The notes below the pieces were generated by a model. The model made no database searches, was not told the origin of the DNA, and worked only from the letters and a program-made list of their open reading frames with translations. From Nonomuraea sp. SYSU D8015 (GTDB lineage: Bacteria > Actinomycetota > Actinomycetes > Streptosporangiales > Streptosporangiaceae), in assembly GCF_008065375.1 (NCBI RefSeq), contig NZ_VJYI01000001.1:186001-250000 (forward strand): a stretch of DNA of 64,000 bases. Direction: 5' to 3'. Made by a program: the position numbers and the translations under genes. This document shows, one piece after another, positions 31,469 through 40,101 of the stretch. Numbering within the stretch: the stretch's first letter is position 1; every line of letters begins with the position of its first letter.

Positions 31469-33660
31469 CCGACCCTCGGCCTCCTCACCGCGGCTCCCCA
31501 CCTGACGCGACAGACAACGATCCCCCACCCGACGCCGCTGACGGCGACCCCACACCCGAAGCCGCCCACAGCGGCCTCGCGCCTGATTCCCGCGACGGCC
31601 GCCCGACGCCCGAGCGGGCCGGCGGCGGCTCCTCGCCCGAAGCCGCTGGGGGCGGCTCTGCGCCCGGAGGCCCTGACGGTCGTCCCACGCCCGAGTCCGC
31701 CGACGGCAGCGGATCGGGGGGCGGCCGATCGTCCAGGGGCGGCGAGGGCCTGGTCACATCGGACGGCGGCGCTTCGTCCGCACCGCCCGACGCCGCGTCG
31801 CCCCCGCTGGCCGCAGATGCCCCGTCATCGCCGCCCGAAGGTGTGTCGCCATCCTTGCCCAGAAATGTGCCGTCACCACCCCCGCCGAGTGCCACTTCGT
31901 CGCCGGCCTCACGTGGAAGCGAGGTGCCGCCGCAACCTCAGGCCGGCTCACCCGAGGCGGTAGGCGGACCGTTGATAGATGGAGGACAGGCGCCAGGGCC
32001 CGAGGGCGGGGCGTCCCGGTCAGGCGGTGGGGCTCCTGAGGCCGGGGGCGGGTTGCGCCGCTCGGGCGGTGGGATTCCCGGCGCCGGGGGCAGGCCGTTG
32101 GGGCACGGTGGCGGGCCGCAAGGGGGCGAGCGCGAGGCGCAGGGGCGTCCGTCGCCGCCTGGTCGGGCGCCGTTGCGGTTGAGTCCGAAGGTGCTGCTCA
32201 TCGATCCGGTGCGCATGTTGCCGTCCCTGCTCCTGCCCCTCCTCGGCGTGCTCTTCGTGGGCGGCTTCTCGGCCAGGTCGTACGGGTGGGCGACGCTCGG
32301 CCTCGTCGGCACCGTGGTCTTCGCGGTCGTCAGATGGGCCACGTTCACGTACGAGATCGTCGGCGATCGCCTGGAGACCAAACGGTCGTTGATCAGCCGT
32401 TCCATCCGGACCATTCCGCTGGAGCGGATCCGCGGCGTCGACGTGTCGACCCCGCCCATGCACCGGCTGCTCGGCCTGGCCGTACTCAAGATCGATACGG
32501 GGGCCAGCGGCGGCAACGAGGAGGCCGAGCTCGACGGGGTCACGCTGGCGGAGGCCGAACGCCTCAAGGCGCTGCTCCTGCGCCGCGCCGCCCAGCCGGA
32601 GAGCCGTGTCCCCGCCGCGGCGGCCCCAGGCCCGGCGCACGAACGCCCCGTCGAACGGCCGATCATCAACGTGCCCCGACGCTGGCTCCTGTACGGGCCG
32701 CTGTCCGGCGCCTACCTGTTCACCCCGTTCGCGCTCGCCGGCGGCGCCGTGGGCCTGGCGTTCCAGTGGGGGGACGAGCTGGGGTTCGGCCGGGACGCCG
32801 CCTGGTACGTGGGCCAGTGGCTGTGGGACCGCCCCTATCTGCTGCTGATCTTCGCCGTGCTGCTCGTCCTGGCGATGCCCGTCCTCGGCGGGCTCATGTA
32901 CGCGGTCTTCAACTGGAACTTCGTGCTCAAGCGGCGCGACGGCTACCTGGTGGCCGAGCGTGGGCTGATCAACCGGCGCAGCGTGTCGCTGGAGTCGGCG
33001 CGGGTGCGCGGATACGAGATCGTGGACGGGCTGGCCGAGCGGTGGGCCGGGGTCGTGCGCGTGTGGGCCATCGTGACGGGGCTCGGCGACTCGGAGACCC
33101 GAGGGCAACTGCTGCCCGACGTGCCCCGGCCGGTCGCGGTCGGGGTGACCGGGGAGGCGATCGGACCCTACGAGGCCGCCCTGCGCCCGCACCCTCCCGT
33201 GGCGCGCAACCGTCGCCTGTTCCGAGCCGTCTTCCCCTGGGCGATGACGGCGTTGGTCAGCGCTGTGGCGGTCTGGGCGACCGACGCGATGCTGTGGTGG
33301 ATCCTGCTGGTGGTGTCGCTGCTGCTGGCCGGCGCGGGCGTCCCCTTGGGGCTCGACCGGTACGCCTCCCTGGGGCACGGCTACGACGGCGTACGGATGG
33401 CCGTGCGCTCCGGGTCGTTGCGGCGTTCCCAGGCCGTGATCGAGCGCCGGGCCGTGGTGGGGTGGCGGCTGCGGCAGACGTGGTTCCAGCGGCGGGCCGG
33501 AGTGCTCACGCTGATCGCCGGTGTGGGCGCGGGCAAGGGAGGCTACGAGGCGATCGACGTCTCGGTGGCCCAAGGGGCGGATTTCCCCGCAGAGGTGACG
33601 CCGGAATGGCTCGCCCCCTTCCTCCGGTCGGCCGAGGAGGACTCGCCGCCCACGGACTGA
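31465..33660 (+). CDS. multi-PH-domain membrane protein (YdbT-like) with disordered N-terminus
   Basis: A 731-residue protein. Residues 1 to about 238 are a low-complexity, presumably disordered extension of Pro, Gly, Ser, Asp and Ala with loose repeats (DGRPTPE, GGGSSPEAAGGGS, GAPEAGGG), not part of usual YdbT proteins, which are about 490 residues. From about 240 the family architecture begins: paired helices, PH domain 1 (YEIVGDRLETKRSLISRSIRTIPLERIRGVDV), a second helix pair near 415-475, PH domain 2 (DGYLVAERGLINRRSVSLESARVRG), and a third helix pair with PH domain 3 (GVRMAVRSGSLRRSQAVIERRAVVGW). The ATG overlaps the ydbS-like stop (ATGA), so the proteins are probably made together and interact. 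Confidence 0.88.
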   Translation: MTDPRPPHRGSPPDATDNDPPPDAADGDPTPEAAHSGLAPDSRDGRPTPERAGGGSSPEAAGGGSAPGGPDGRPTPESADGSGSGGGRSSRGGEGLVTSDGGASSAPPDAASPPLAADAPSSPPEGVSPSLPRNVPSPPPPSATSSPASRGSEVPPQPQAGSPEAVGGPLIDGGQAPGPEGGASRSGGGAPEAGGGLRRSGGGIPGAGGRPLGHGGGPQGGEREAQGRPSPPGRAPLRLSPKVLLIDPVRMLPSLLLPLLGVLFVGGFSARSYGWATLGLVGTVVFAVVRWATFTYEIVGDRLETKRSLISRSIRTIPLERIRGVDVSTPPMHRLLGLAVLKIDTGASGGNEEAELDGVTLAEAERLKALLLRRAAQPESRVPAAAAPGPAHERPVERPIINVPRRWLLYGPLSGAYLFTPFALAGGAVGLAFQWGDELGFGRDAAWYVGQWLWDRPYLLLIFAVLLVLAMPVLGGLMYAVFNWNFVLKRRDGYLVAERGLINRRSVSLESARVRGYEIVDGLAERWAGVVRVWAIVTGLGDSETRGQLLPDVPRPVAVGVTGEAIGPYEAALRPHPPVARNRRLFRAVFPWAMTALVSAVAVWATDAMLWWILLVVSLLLAGAGVPLGLDRYASLGHGYDGVRMAVRSGSLRRSQAVIERRAVVGWRLRQTWFQRRAGVLTLIAGVGAGKGGYEAIDVSVAQGADFPAEVTPEWLAPFLRSAEEDSPPTD

Positions 33661-34029
33661 GCCAACGGACGTCCGGCCGGCTGACGGGGCGGCAGGCGTG
33701 GGCGACGACCGGGACAGGACGCGGTGATGCGTGGCGTGTTGTGCGGCGATGCCCGGTGCGCGGCACGGTGATACCCGATGCGCAGCACGGCGAGGCGCGG
33801 CGCGCTGTGCGACAGGGCACCGGGGGTGCTGCGGTCGATCCGCGCCCTGAGCCCGATTCGGGTACAGGGCTCAATTCGCGTCCTGAGCTCGATTCGGGTC
33901 CTGGGTTTGTCCCGGCGTTGCGGTCGATCCGGCGCGCTGACCTGGGTCCGGGCGCTGAAGTCGGTCCGGATGTTGCGGTCGGTTCTGACGCTGAGATCGG
34001 TGACGCTGAGATCAGTCCCGACGTTGAGG
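33661..34029. repeat. 369-bp convergent gap with 18-bp and 15/18-bp degenerate repeats
   Basis: No gene is seen. An 18-bp period runs 33847-33900 (three units of the type CTGAGCTCGATTCGGGTC), and a second set of 15-18-bp units (GACGCTGAGATCGGT and relatives) runs 33987-34037 into the 3' end of sepH. Both look like decayed tandem expansions. Confidence 0.6.
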
Positions 34030-36543
34030 TCAGTCCTGACGACGGGCGCCGAACATGATCTCGTCCCAGGTCGGGACCGAGGCCCTGCGGCCCCTTGAAC
34101 CCTTGCGTGCCTGGCGGGCGGCCGGAGCGGGAGGCGGCGACGGCACCGGTACGGCCTGCTCCTCCTTGCCCTCGTTCTTACCGGCCCGTGCTGCCGGGAC
34201 CTTGGGCTCGGCGGTGGGAGCGGGCTTCGGCTTGGGCGTTGGCGCCTTGGCCTCCTTGACAGGCTGCTCGGGCTCGCCGTCAGTCGCACTCCCGGCCTCG
34301 GGAGCTTCGGACTCCGCGGCCTTGGGATCGGCCGGGGCCGGCTCCGACGCCTCGGGAGTGGACGGGGTGGGCTCCGCGTCCTGGGCAACCGCTTCCTTGG
34401 CCTCCGAAGGCTGGCTCGTGGTCTCGGCCGGGACCTCCGCCGCAGGGGCAGGGGCAGGGGCAGTTGCGGTGGCGGGCGTGGTCTCCGCGGGCGTGGAGGC
34501 CGCATCCTGCCCGTCGGTGGCGGCGGTCTCAGCGGCAGAAGGCGGCTGTGCGGCAGCGGACGACGACTCGGTGGCATCGGGCTCCGCGGCGGCGGCCGGC
34601 TGTGCGGCGGCGGAGGTCGACGCCTGGGTGGCGGTCGGCTCGGCAGCGGTGTCACGAGCATCGGCGGTGTCCCGCTCCACAGCGGTGCCTTGCGCGGGAG
34701 CGGTGCCTTGCCCGGCGGTGCTCGGTTGGGGAGCGGAGGTCGTCTCGGTGACGGCCGGTCCGGCGACGGTGCTCTCCCCTGCCACGGAGGCCGTGTCGGC
34801 GGTGGCGGCCGATCGGGCGACCGGGGGCTCCGCGGTCGTGGTCGGCCCGGCGGCGGTTGCCTCCGCGGCGGTCGGCGTGGAAACGGCGGTAGCGCTCGCG
34901 GCGGCGGCCGATTCGGTAGTGGTGGTCGACTGAGCTGCGGGGGTCGGCTGAGCCGCGGGGGTCGGTTGACCGGCGGTGGTCGGTTGGGCGGCGGTGGTCG
35001 GCTGAGCGGCCGGGGTCGGCTGGGCGGTCGGTTCCGGCTTGGACGAAGGGGCGGTTGTAGGCGGCCCGTGCGTGGTCGGTGCGTCCGTGGTCGGTGTGTC
35101 CGTGGTCGGCTCGTCCTGCGCGGCCACGTCGGGGACGGGGGGCGCCGTGCGCTGCGCGGCCCCTTCCGTGGCATGCGTCGTGTCGATGGCGGTCGTGGGC
35201 TGTGCGGCGGCTTCCGTGGTGTGGGCCGTGTCGCGGGCAGCCGCAGGCTCTGCGGCCGGTTCCTGGCTCAGGGGCGGCTTGGCGGCGGGCGTCTGCGCGG
35301 TGGGCTGGGACGTCGCAGGCGGCTGCTCCTGGGCGGAGATCGGGTCCTGCCTGGAACGCTGCTCCTGCGGCAGGCCATGGGTGTTCTCGGGCGTGTGCGG
35401 CTGCTCGGTGGCCGGCGTGCGGTCGTCCCGGGCGGGGATGGCCGATTGCTCGGTGATGGGGTTGGCGTCGGTGGGCGTGGCGGGGGCGTAAATGGAGTCG
35501 TGGTCGGCCGGGCGGCCGGAGCCGAAGTCGGGCAGCCACGGCGAAGACCCGCCGCGGCGGGAGGTGTCGCCGGGGCGGGTGTAGCCGGTCTCGCGGGCGG
35601 TGTCGGGCGTCGCCTCACGCGGCGGCGCGGCACGGTCGAACGGGGCCTCGCGTGACGACACATCGGGACGATTGAACGTGGCGTCGCGGGACGGGGTGTC
35701 GGCTCGGTCGAACGTGGTGTCACGGGACGGGGAGTCCGAGCGGTCGAACGAAGCGTCGCGGGACGGGGCGTCCGGGGTGCGGGTGTAGGCGGTCTCCGAG
35801 GATCTGGGCGGGGGGTTGTAGCCGACCGCCGGCTCCTCCGGCTCACGCCGCGCCACCGAGGGGAACGGCACCGCGTCGGAGGCGAGCGGCGGCACCGGCT
35901 GCAGCTTGGCCACGCGCGGCGTGAACGGCGTCACCGTGGTGTCCTCGACCACGGGCGGCTCGGGGTCGAAGTCGGCCGCGGACAGGCGCATGGCCTCGTC
36001 GTCGTGGGGCGTCACGTGGCGCTTGCGCGGGTCGAAGAGCCATTCGGCGTGCCGGGTGTGACCGTTCCACACGTAGCCGAGCTTGACCCGCCACAGGCCG
36101 TCGTCGCGCTTGGCGGAATCCCAGTCGATCTCGTCCGTGGGCACGCCGCGCCTGGTCAGCCGCTCCGCGACGAGATCGCCGAGGGTCGGCCCGGGCGCGG
36201 ACTCCCCAGGCATGCGCACGGCGACCCGTTGCGCCTGCTGAGCGACGTACTCCCGCTCCTGCAGCACCGGCCCCTCGAACCAGCGCACCCGCTCGACCGG
36301 GATGCCGGCGGTCGCCGCGATCTCCTCCGCGGTCTCTCCGGCGCGAATGCGGGCCTGGATCTCCTTGGGGCGCAACGGACTCTCCACTTCGATCTCGTAC
36401 TGGCCGAGACGGGAGAAGTTGCCGCGGACGGCAGCACGGAGCCGGTCGTCCACGGGAAGAGTGAAGCGGGTGCCCCGCCCGGCCGTTGCCAGCACGAGGT
36501 AGGTGCCGTCCTCACTCACCGCGACGAGTCGGAGCTCCTGCAT
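34030..36543 (-). CDS. sepH: septation protein SepH with very long linker
   Basis: An 837-residue member of the actinobacterial SepH family, which binds FtsZ and promotes Z-ring assembly. The N-terminal DUF3071 domain (about 1-185) begins QELRLVAVSEDGTYLVLA and contains the helix-turn-helix around RAGETAEEIAATAGIPVERV. The C-terminal signature near the end reads RRASVPTWDEIMFGARR. Between them lie about 630 residues of low complexity: a block of SRDATF(N/D)R-type repeats (about 285-350), then long Pro/Thr/Ala/Gln runs and an acidic part. Streptomyces SepH is about 340 residues (from memory), so the linker is greatly expanded. The ATG at 36543 has GAAGGGA upstream; the frame's earlier start at 36702 is unsupported. 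A Crp-like site lies 130 bp upstream. Confidence 0.9.
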   Translation of the reverse strand: MQELRLVAVSEDGTYLVLATAGRGTRFTLPVDDRLRAAVRGNFSRLGQYEIEVESPLRPKEIQARIRAGETAEEIAATAGIPVERVRWFEGPVLQEREYVAQQAQRVAVRMPGESAPGPTLGDLVAERLTRRGVPTDEIDWDSAKRDDGLWRVKLGYVWNGHTRHAEWLFDPRKRHVTPHDDEAMRLSAADFDPEPPVVEDTTVTPFTPRVAKLQPVPPLASDAVPFPSVARREPEEPAVGYNPPPRSSETAYTRTPDAPSRDASFDRSDSPSRDTTFDRADTPSRDATFNRPDVSSREAPFDRAAPPREATPDTARETGYTRPGDTSRRGGSSPWLPDFGSGRPADHDSIYAPATPTDANPITEQSAIPARDDRTPATEQPHTPENTHGLPQEQRSRQDPISAQEQPPATSQPTAQTPAAKPPLSQEPAAEPAAARDTAHTTEAAAQPTTAIDTTHATEGAAQRTAPPVPDVAAQDEPTTDTPTTDAPTTHGPPTTAPSSKPEPTAQPTPAAQPTTAAQPTTAGQPTPAAQPTPAAQSTTTTESAAAASATAVSTPTAAEATAAGPTTTAEPPVARSAATADTASVAGESTVAGPAVTETTSAPQPSTAGQGTAPAQGTAVERDTADARDTAAEPTATQASTSAAAQPAAAAEPDATESSSAAAQPPSAAETAATDGQDAASTPAETTPATATAPAPAPAAEVPAETTSQPSEAKEAVAQDAEPTPSTPEASEPAPADPKAAESEAPEAGSATDGEPEQPVKEAKAPTPKPKPAPTAEPKVPAARAGKNEGKEEQAVPVPSPPPAPAARQARKGSRGRRASVPTWDEIMFGARRQD

Positions 36544-36672
36544 GCGAGTCCCTTCGTCAGCGTCGCTGCCATTCTTCCCCCGGACCCTTGAGTCTCTCGC
36601 GTGTGCCGGTTGCCTGCCAGCACCGTACCCGGCATGTCCGAACATCGCCTTCCTGGGATAGCCCCGGGGCGA

Positions 36673-36688
36673 TGTGACGCCGGTCACA
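36673..36688. promoter_or_regulatory. Crp-like site upstream of sepH
   Basis: TGTGACGCCGGTCACA matches the TGTGA-N6-TCACA Crp consensus in every defined base and is symmetric. It lies in the 163-bp gap between the subtilase stop and the sepH start, about 130 bp before sepH. Confidence 0.5.
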
Positions 36689-36706
36689 TTTGTCGAATCC
36701 ATCCCT

Positions 36707-37885
36707 CTAGAGCCCGCCGCTGTGCATGAGGAGGTTAGATGCCGCCGACGGGTTCTGGCGAATCGCGCCGTGGGCCGGAGTGCAGTTGAACCGAGACGTC
36801 AGGAAGGCCGGATTCGCGCCGGGATGGCGCTCCAGATGGCGGGCGGCGGCCCCCGCGAGGTGCGGGGCGAGAGCGGAGTACGCCGCGCCGCCCGGCGTGA
36901 CCCGGCAGGCGACGGAGTCGGCCGCGCCGACCACGAAGACCCCCGATCGCACCAGAGCGTCCACGGCGGTGTCGAACGCGGGAGACCCGGACCCGTCGAG
37001 GGAGAGGGTCGCGACGGACGGCCCGCGCGCGTGCCTGCGGATCCAGTCGAGCCCCGCCAGCACGTCGGCCAGCATGCCGGGCCCGCCGCAGCCGAGCACC
37101 CGTACTGAGGCGATCCTGGCCTCGGGCGCCGCGGCGTGGACCCGGCCGGCGACCTGCGTGCCGTGTCCGGTGCAGTCACGACCGGCGCCGCCGGTGGCGT
37201 CGAAGGCGCGCCACGCCCGGCCGTCGAAGTCCAGGTCGCGCCAGGACCGGCCGTCGGCGTCGGGCGCGCGCCCGGCGTGGTCTCCGGCGTCGTGCGCGTG
37301 CCGGACGTGGTCCCCGGCGTCGTGCGCGTGCCCGGCATGATCGCCGGGGTCGAGGGCATGCCCGGCCCGGCCGCCGGGGCTGGGTGCGCGCCCGACATGA
37401 TCGCCGGGGTCGAGTGCCCGCCCGGCCTGGTCCCCCGGGTCGAGCGTGCGACCCGCCCGGTCTCCGGGGCCGGCGTTCACGCCGCTGTCCACGACGTACA
37501 CGGTGACGCCCGCCCCGGTGGCCGGGTCGGCGGGCGGACGAGCGGGTGCGCGGCCCGGCATGGCGTGGATCTGCCGGTCGGGCTCGACCGTGCGGACCCT
37601 CGGGTCGGCGCGCAGCTCGGCGAGTTCGGCGGCGGTGAGGAACGTGGCGAAGCCGGGCAGGGCCGCGGTGTAGTAGCGCCGCACCCGCCATCGCACCTCG
37701 CCGACGAGGTCGCGGGCGTCCGCCCCGCTGCGCGCGATGACGATGTAGGGCCGGGTGGGCTCGGTGGCCGCAGGGCGCAGGGTGAGTCCCGAGGCGGGCG
37801 TCATGGCCAGAGGGACGGCGGTCGCGGCGGCCGTCGCCACGGCCGCGGCGAGATACACGGAGGGCAGGCCGAGTCGTCGGGACAC
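36707..37885 (-). CDS. divergent secreted subtilase (S8) with decapeptide-repeat insertion
   Basis: A 392-residue exported subtilisin-like protein. It has a signal peptide (about 1-33), an inhibitor-I9-like propeptide (about 46-108), then an S8 domain with Asp133 in VVDSGV, His241 in GHGTQVAG and Ser337 in YSALAPHLAG, which aligns with the usual GTSMAAPHVAG. Between Asp and His are nine consecutive 10-residue units (141-230) such as GDHAGRAPDA and GDQAGRALDP. The segment after VVGAADSVAC, where the oxyanion Asn should be (here Asp323), is about 50 residues shorter than in active enzymes. The triad survives but the core is altered, so activity is doubtful. Transcribed toward sepH. Confidence 0.8.
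   Translation of the reverse strand: MSRRLGLPSVYLAAAVATAAATAVPLAMTPASGLTLRPAATEPTRPYIVIARSGADARDLVGEVRWRVRRYYTAALPGFATFLTAAELAELRADPRVRTVEPDRQIHAMPGRAPARPPADPATGAGVTVYVVDSGVNAGPGDRAGRTLDPGDQAGRALDPGDHVGRAPSPGGRAGHALDPGDHAGHAHDAGDHVRHAHDAGDHAGRAPDADGRSWRDLDFDGRAWRAFDATGGAGRDCTGHGTQVAGRVHAAAPEARIASVRVLGCGGPGMLADVLAGLDWIRRHARGPSVATLSLDGSGSPAFDTAVDALVRSGVFVVGAADSVACRVTPGGAAYSALAPHLAGAAARHLERHPGANPAFLTSRFNCTPAHGAIRQNPSAASNLLMHSGGL
37196..37465 (-). repeat. nine 30-bp (decapeptide) tandem repeats inside the subtilase gene
   Basis: In frame, residues 141-230 divide into nine 10-residue units with consensus G-D-H-A-G-R-A-x-D-P/A. The most divergent units are the last two, next to the catalytic His region, where DFDGRAWRAFD resembles the normal subtilase sequence following the Asp. 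Confidence 0.85.
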
Positions 37886-37901
37886 GAGCTAGGAGGGTGC
37901 C

Positions 37902-37917
37902 TGTCACGCAGGTCACA
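37902..37917. promoter_or_regulatory. imperfect Crp-like site upstream of subtilase
   Basis: TGTCACGCAGGTCACA matches TGTGA-N6-TCACA with one mismatch. It is 17 bp before the subtilase start and 82 bp before the divergent membrane-protein gene. Confidence 0.35.
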
Positions 37918-37998
37918 CGAACAACAGGACACGCCTTCACGTCTATTCACGAGACAACTCTTTACCGAACACATGACAAGAGGGGACTGATCCGGGGG

Positions 37999-38706
37999 AT
38001 GGGCGACGACCAGCGGAAGTTCGAGCTGAGCGGGCCACAGATCCTGGGCGGTGCCCTGGCGTCGGTGACCGCCGCGGTGGCCGCCTCCTACCTGGGCGTG
38101 GCGGGCACGGTGATCGGCGCGGCCGTCGTCAGCGTCGCGAGCACGATCGCCACCGCCGTCTACACGCACTATCTCAAGCGCACGGGCGAACGGGTCAAGC
38201 AGCACGCGCTGAGCGGGCGGCGGCATGAGCCCGAGGAGTCCAGCCGGAGGCTGCCGTGGGTGAAGATCGCGGCGGCCGCGGCCGTGGTGTTCGCGGTGAG
38301 CATGGGGAGCATCCTGGTCTACCAGGCCGCCGCCCAGCAGACGGTCCACGAGCAGATCGTCGGCAAGTCCCCGAAGAAGGCGGGCGAGGCGGACAGGGCG
38401 TCGGCGGAGCGGGCGCCGGAGGAGGGCGATCCGCCCGCGTACCGGCCCGGGAAAGCCACGGAGCGGCCCGCGACCCCGACGCCTTCGGAGACCGGCAAGC
38501 CGGCCCCCACGAAGACGCCCACCCCGGCCCCCACGCAGGAGGACACGGTCGCGCCGTCACCGGCGCCCACGACCACCGCGCCGGTGCGGGCGGAGGAGGG
38601 GCGGCCGGACGTGGCCGAGCAGCCCCCGCCCACCGACCAGGCCGAACCGACCGAGGACCCCGCGCAGGACGAGCAGGCGGAGCAGACCGCGACCCCGGCG
38701 CCCTAG
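37999..38706 (+). CDS. two-helix membrane protein with Pro/Thr-rich extracellular tail
   Basis: A 235-residue protein of unknown function. Two hydrophobic segments are seen: about 14-56, alanine/glycine/valine-rich and long enough for a re-entrant or paired helix, and about 90-112 (WVKIAAAAAVVFAVSMGSILV). A basic stretch lies between them. The C-terminal 120 residues are Pro, Thr, Glu and Ala-rich (TPTPAPTQED, PTEDPAQDE), typical of a wall-spanning stalk. The ATG at 37999 is directly preceded by CCGGGGG; an earlier in-frame start at 37897 would run through the divergent promoter. Similar proteins are common and unnamed in actinomycetes. Confidence 0.7.
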   Translation: MGDDQRKFELSGPQILGGALASVTAAVAASYLGVAGTVIGAAVVSVASTIATAVYTHYLKRTGERVKQHALSGRRHEPEESSRRLPWVKIAAAAAVVFAVSMGSILVYQAAAQQTVHEQIVGKSPKKAGEADRASAERAPEEGDPPAYRPGKATERPATPTPSETGKPAPTKTPTPAPTQEDTVAPSPAPTTTAPVRAEEGRPDVAEQPPPTDQAEPTEDPAQDEQAEQTATPAP

Positions 38707-38776
38707 GCTCGTCTTCGCACGTGGCGTCCCGTCGCCGGCGGCCGCTCGTCGCGACGCCGGGGCCCGGGAAGCGGGC

Positions 38777-40054
38777 CTAGCCGAGCACCAGGTCCAGGTA
38801 GTCGTTGGTGAACAGGCGGCGCGGGTCGAGCCGGTCGCGCAGGGCGACGAAGTCCGCGAAGCGGGGATAGACCTTGCCCAGGTACGCGGCGTCCCTGGTG
38901 TGCAGCTTGCCCCAGTGCGGCCGCCCGCCCAGCCGCGTCATGATCTCTTCCACGCCCTCGAAGTACGCCGTATGGGGCGTCGGCCGGTAGATGTGACAGG
39001 CGACGTACGCCGTGGCCCGCCCGTACGCGGTGGACAGCCAGGCGTCGCTGGGCGGTGCCACCCGCACCTCGACCGGGAAGGTGATCCTCCAGTCCATCCG
39101 CTCGATCAGGTCCCTGGTCTCGCGCAGCGCCTGGGCGAGCCGCTCGCGCGGCACCGCGTACTCCATCTCCAGGAACCGCACGTCCCGCCGCGCTGTGAAG
39201 ATCTTGTACGAGGTGTCCACCGACTCCGAGTCCCCGAGCGCCGCCGCGCTGACCTCGTTGATCCGCGGGATCAGCCCGGGAAAGCGGGCCCCAGCCGCGC
39301 AGGCGGCCCCGAACACGGTGTTCTCCAGGAACACGTTGTCCAGCCACCGCTTGGCCGGGCTCGGCGGCCGGGCCGGCCCCGGATGCCGGTTGTTGGTCTT
39401 GACCAGGCACGCGTCGGTGTGCGGCAGCCAGAAGAAGTCGAGGTGCTCGTTGGCGGAGGTGAGCTCGTCCAGCGAGGCGAAGATCTCCCTGAGCGACATC
39501 TTGCGCCGCCTGTTGTGCAGCAGGAACGCGGGCTCGACCCGGAACGTCACGGCCGTCAGCACCCCGAGCGCACCCAGGCCGACCCGGGCCGCGTCGAACA
39601 GGTCCTCGCCCGGGACCGCGGTCGCCACCGAGCCGTCGGCCAGCACCAGCTCCAGCTCGGCGACCTGGTCGGCGAGCCCGCCGCTGTCGCGTCCCGTGCC
39701 GTGGGTGCCGGTCTGGATCGCGCCCGCGACGGTCTGCTCGGTGATGTCGCCCATGTTGGCCAGCGCCAGCCCGCGCTCGTCGAGGAGCTCGTTCAGCACC
39801 CGCAGCGGGGTGCCGGCCAGCACGGTCACGCGGTCGCCCGCGGCCGACCTGATGCCGGTCAGCGCGTGCGGGCGGAGCATGATGCCGTCGGTCAGGGCCA
39901 CTCCGGTGAAGGAGTGGCCCGTGCCGACCATGCGGACCCGCCGCCCGGAGGCGGCGGCGTCCCGTACGGCGCGTACGACGTCCGCGACGGACGCGGGCGC
40001 ACGCACCTCGGCGGGGCTGCCCGACTGGTTCCTCGCCCAGTTCGTGAAGACCAT
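38777..40054 (-). CDS. FAD-linked D-arabinono-1,4-lactone-type oxidase
   Basis: A 425-residue VAO-family flavoenzyme. The FAD-binding PCMH domain has VRMVGTGHSFTGVALTDG at about 41-58, where the His of GTGHS is the usual place of a covalent FAD link, and THGTGRDSGGLADQV near 118. The C-terminal ALO domain ends with the HWxK-type motif in PHWGKLHTRDAAYL and LDPRRLFTNDYLDLVLG. Family members oxidise aldonolactones (arabinono-, gulono-lactone) or sugar alcohols, using O2. ATG at 40054 begins the conserved NWARN sequence. It stands alone; the deacetylase upstream on the same strand is a likely separate unit. Confidence 0.9.
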   Translation of the reverse strand: MVFTNWARNQSGSPAEVRAPASVADVVRAVRDAAASGRRVRMVGTGHSFTGVALTDGIMLRPHALTGIRSAAGDRVTVLAGTPLRVLNELLDERGLALANMGDITEQTVAGAIQTGTHGTGRDSGGLADQVAELELVLADGSVATAVPGEDLFDAARVGLGALGVLTAVTFRVEPAFLLHNRRRKMSLREIFASLDELTSANEHLDFFWLPHTDACLVKTNNRHPGPARPPSPAKRWLDNVFLENTVFGAACAAGARFPGLIPRINEVSAAALGDSESVDTSYKIFTARRDVRFLEMEYAVPRERLAQALRETRDLIERMDWRITFPVEVRVAPPSDAWLSTAYGRATAYVACHIYRPTPHTAYFEGVEEIMTRLGGRPHWGKLHTRDAAYLGKVYPRFADFVALRDRLDPRRLFTNDYLDLVLG

Positions 40055-40101
40055 GAGCGGCCCCTTCGAAAGACCTCGTCCACGTCAAACGTGAACGATA
40101 C

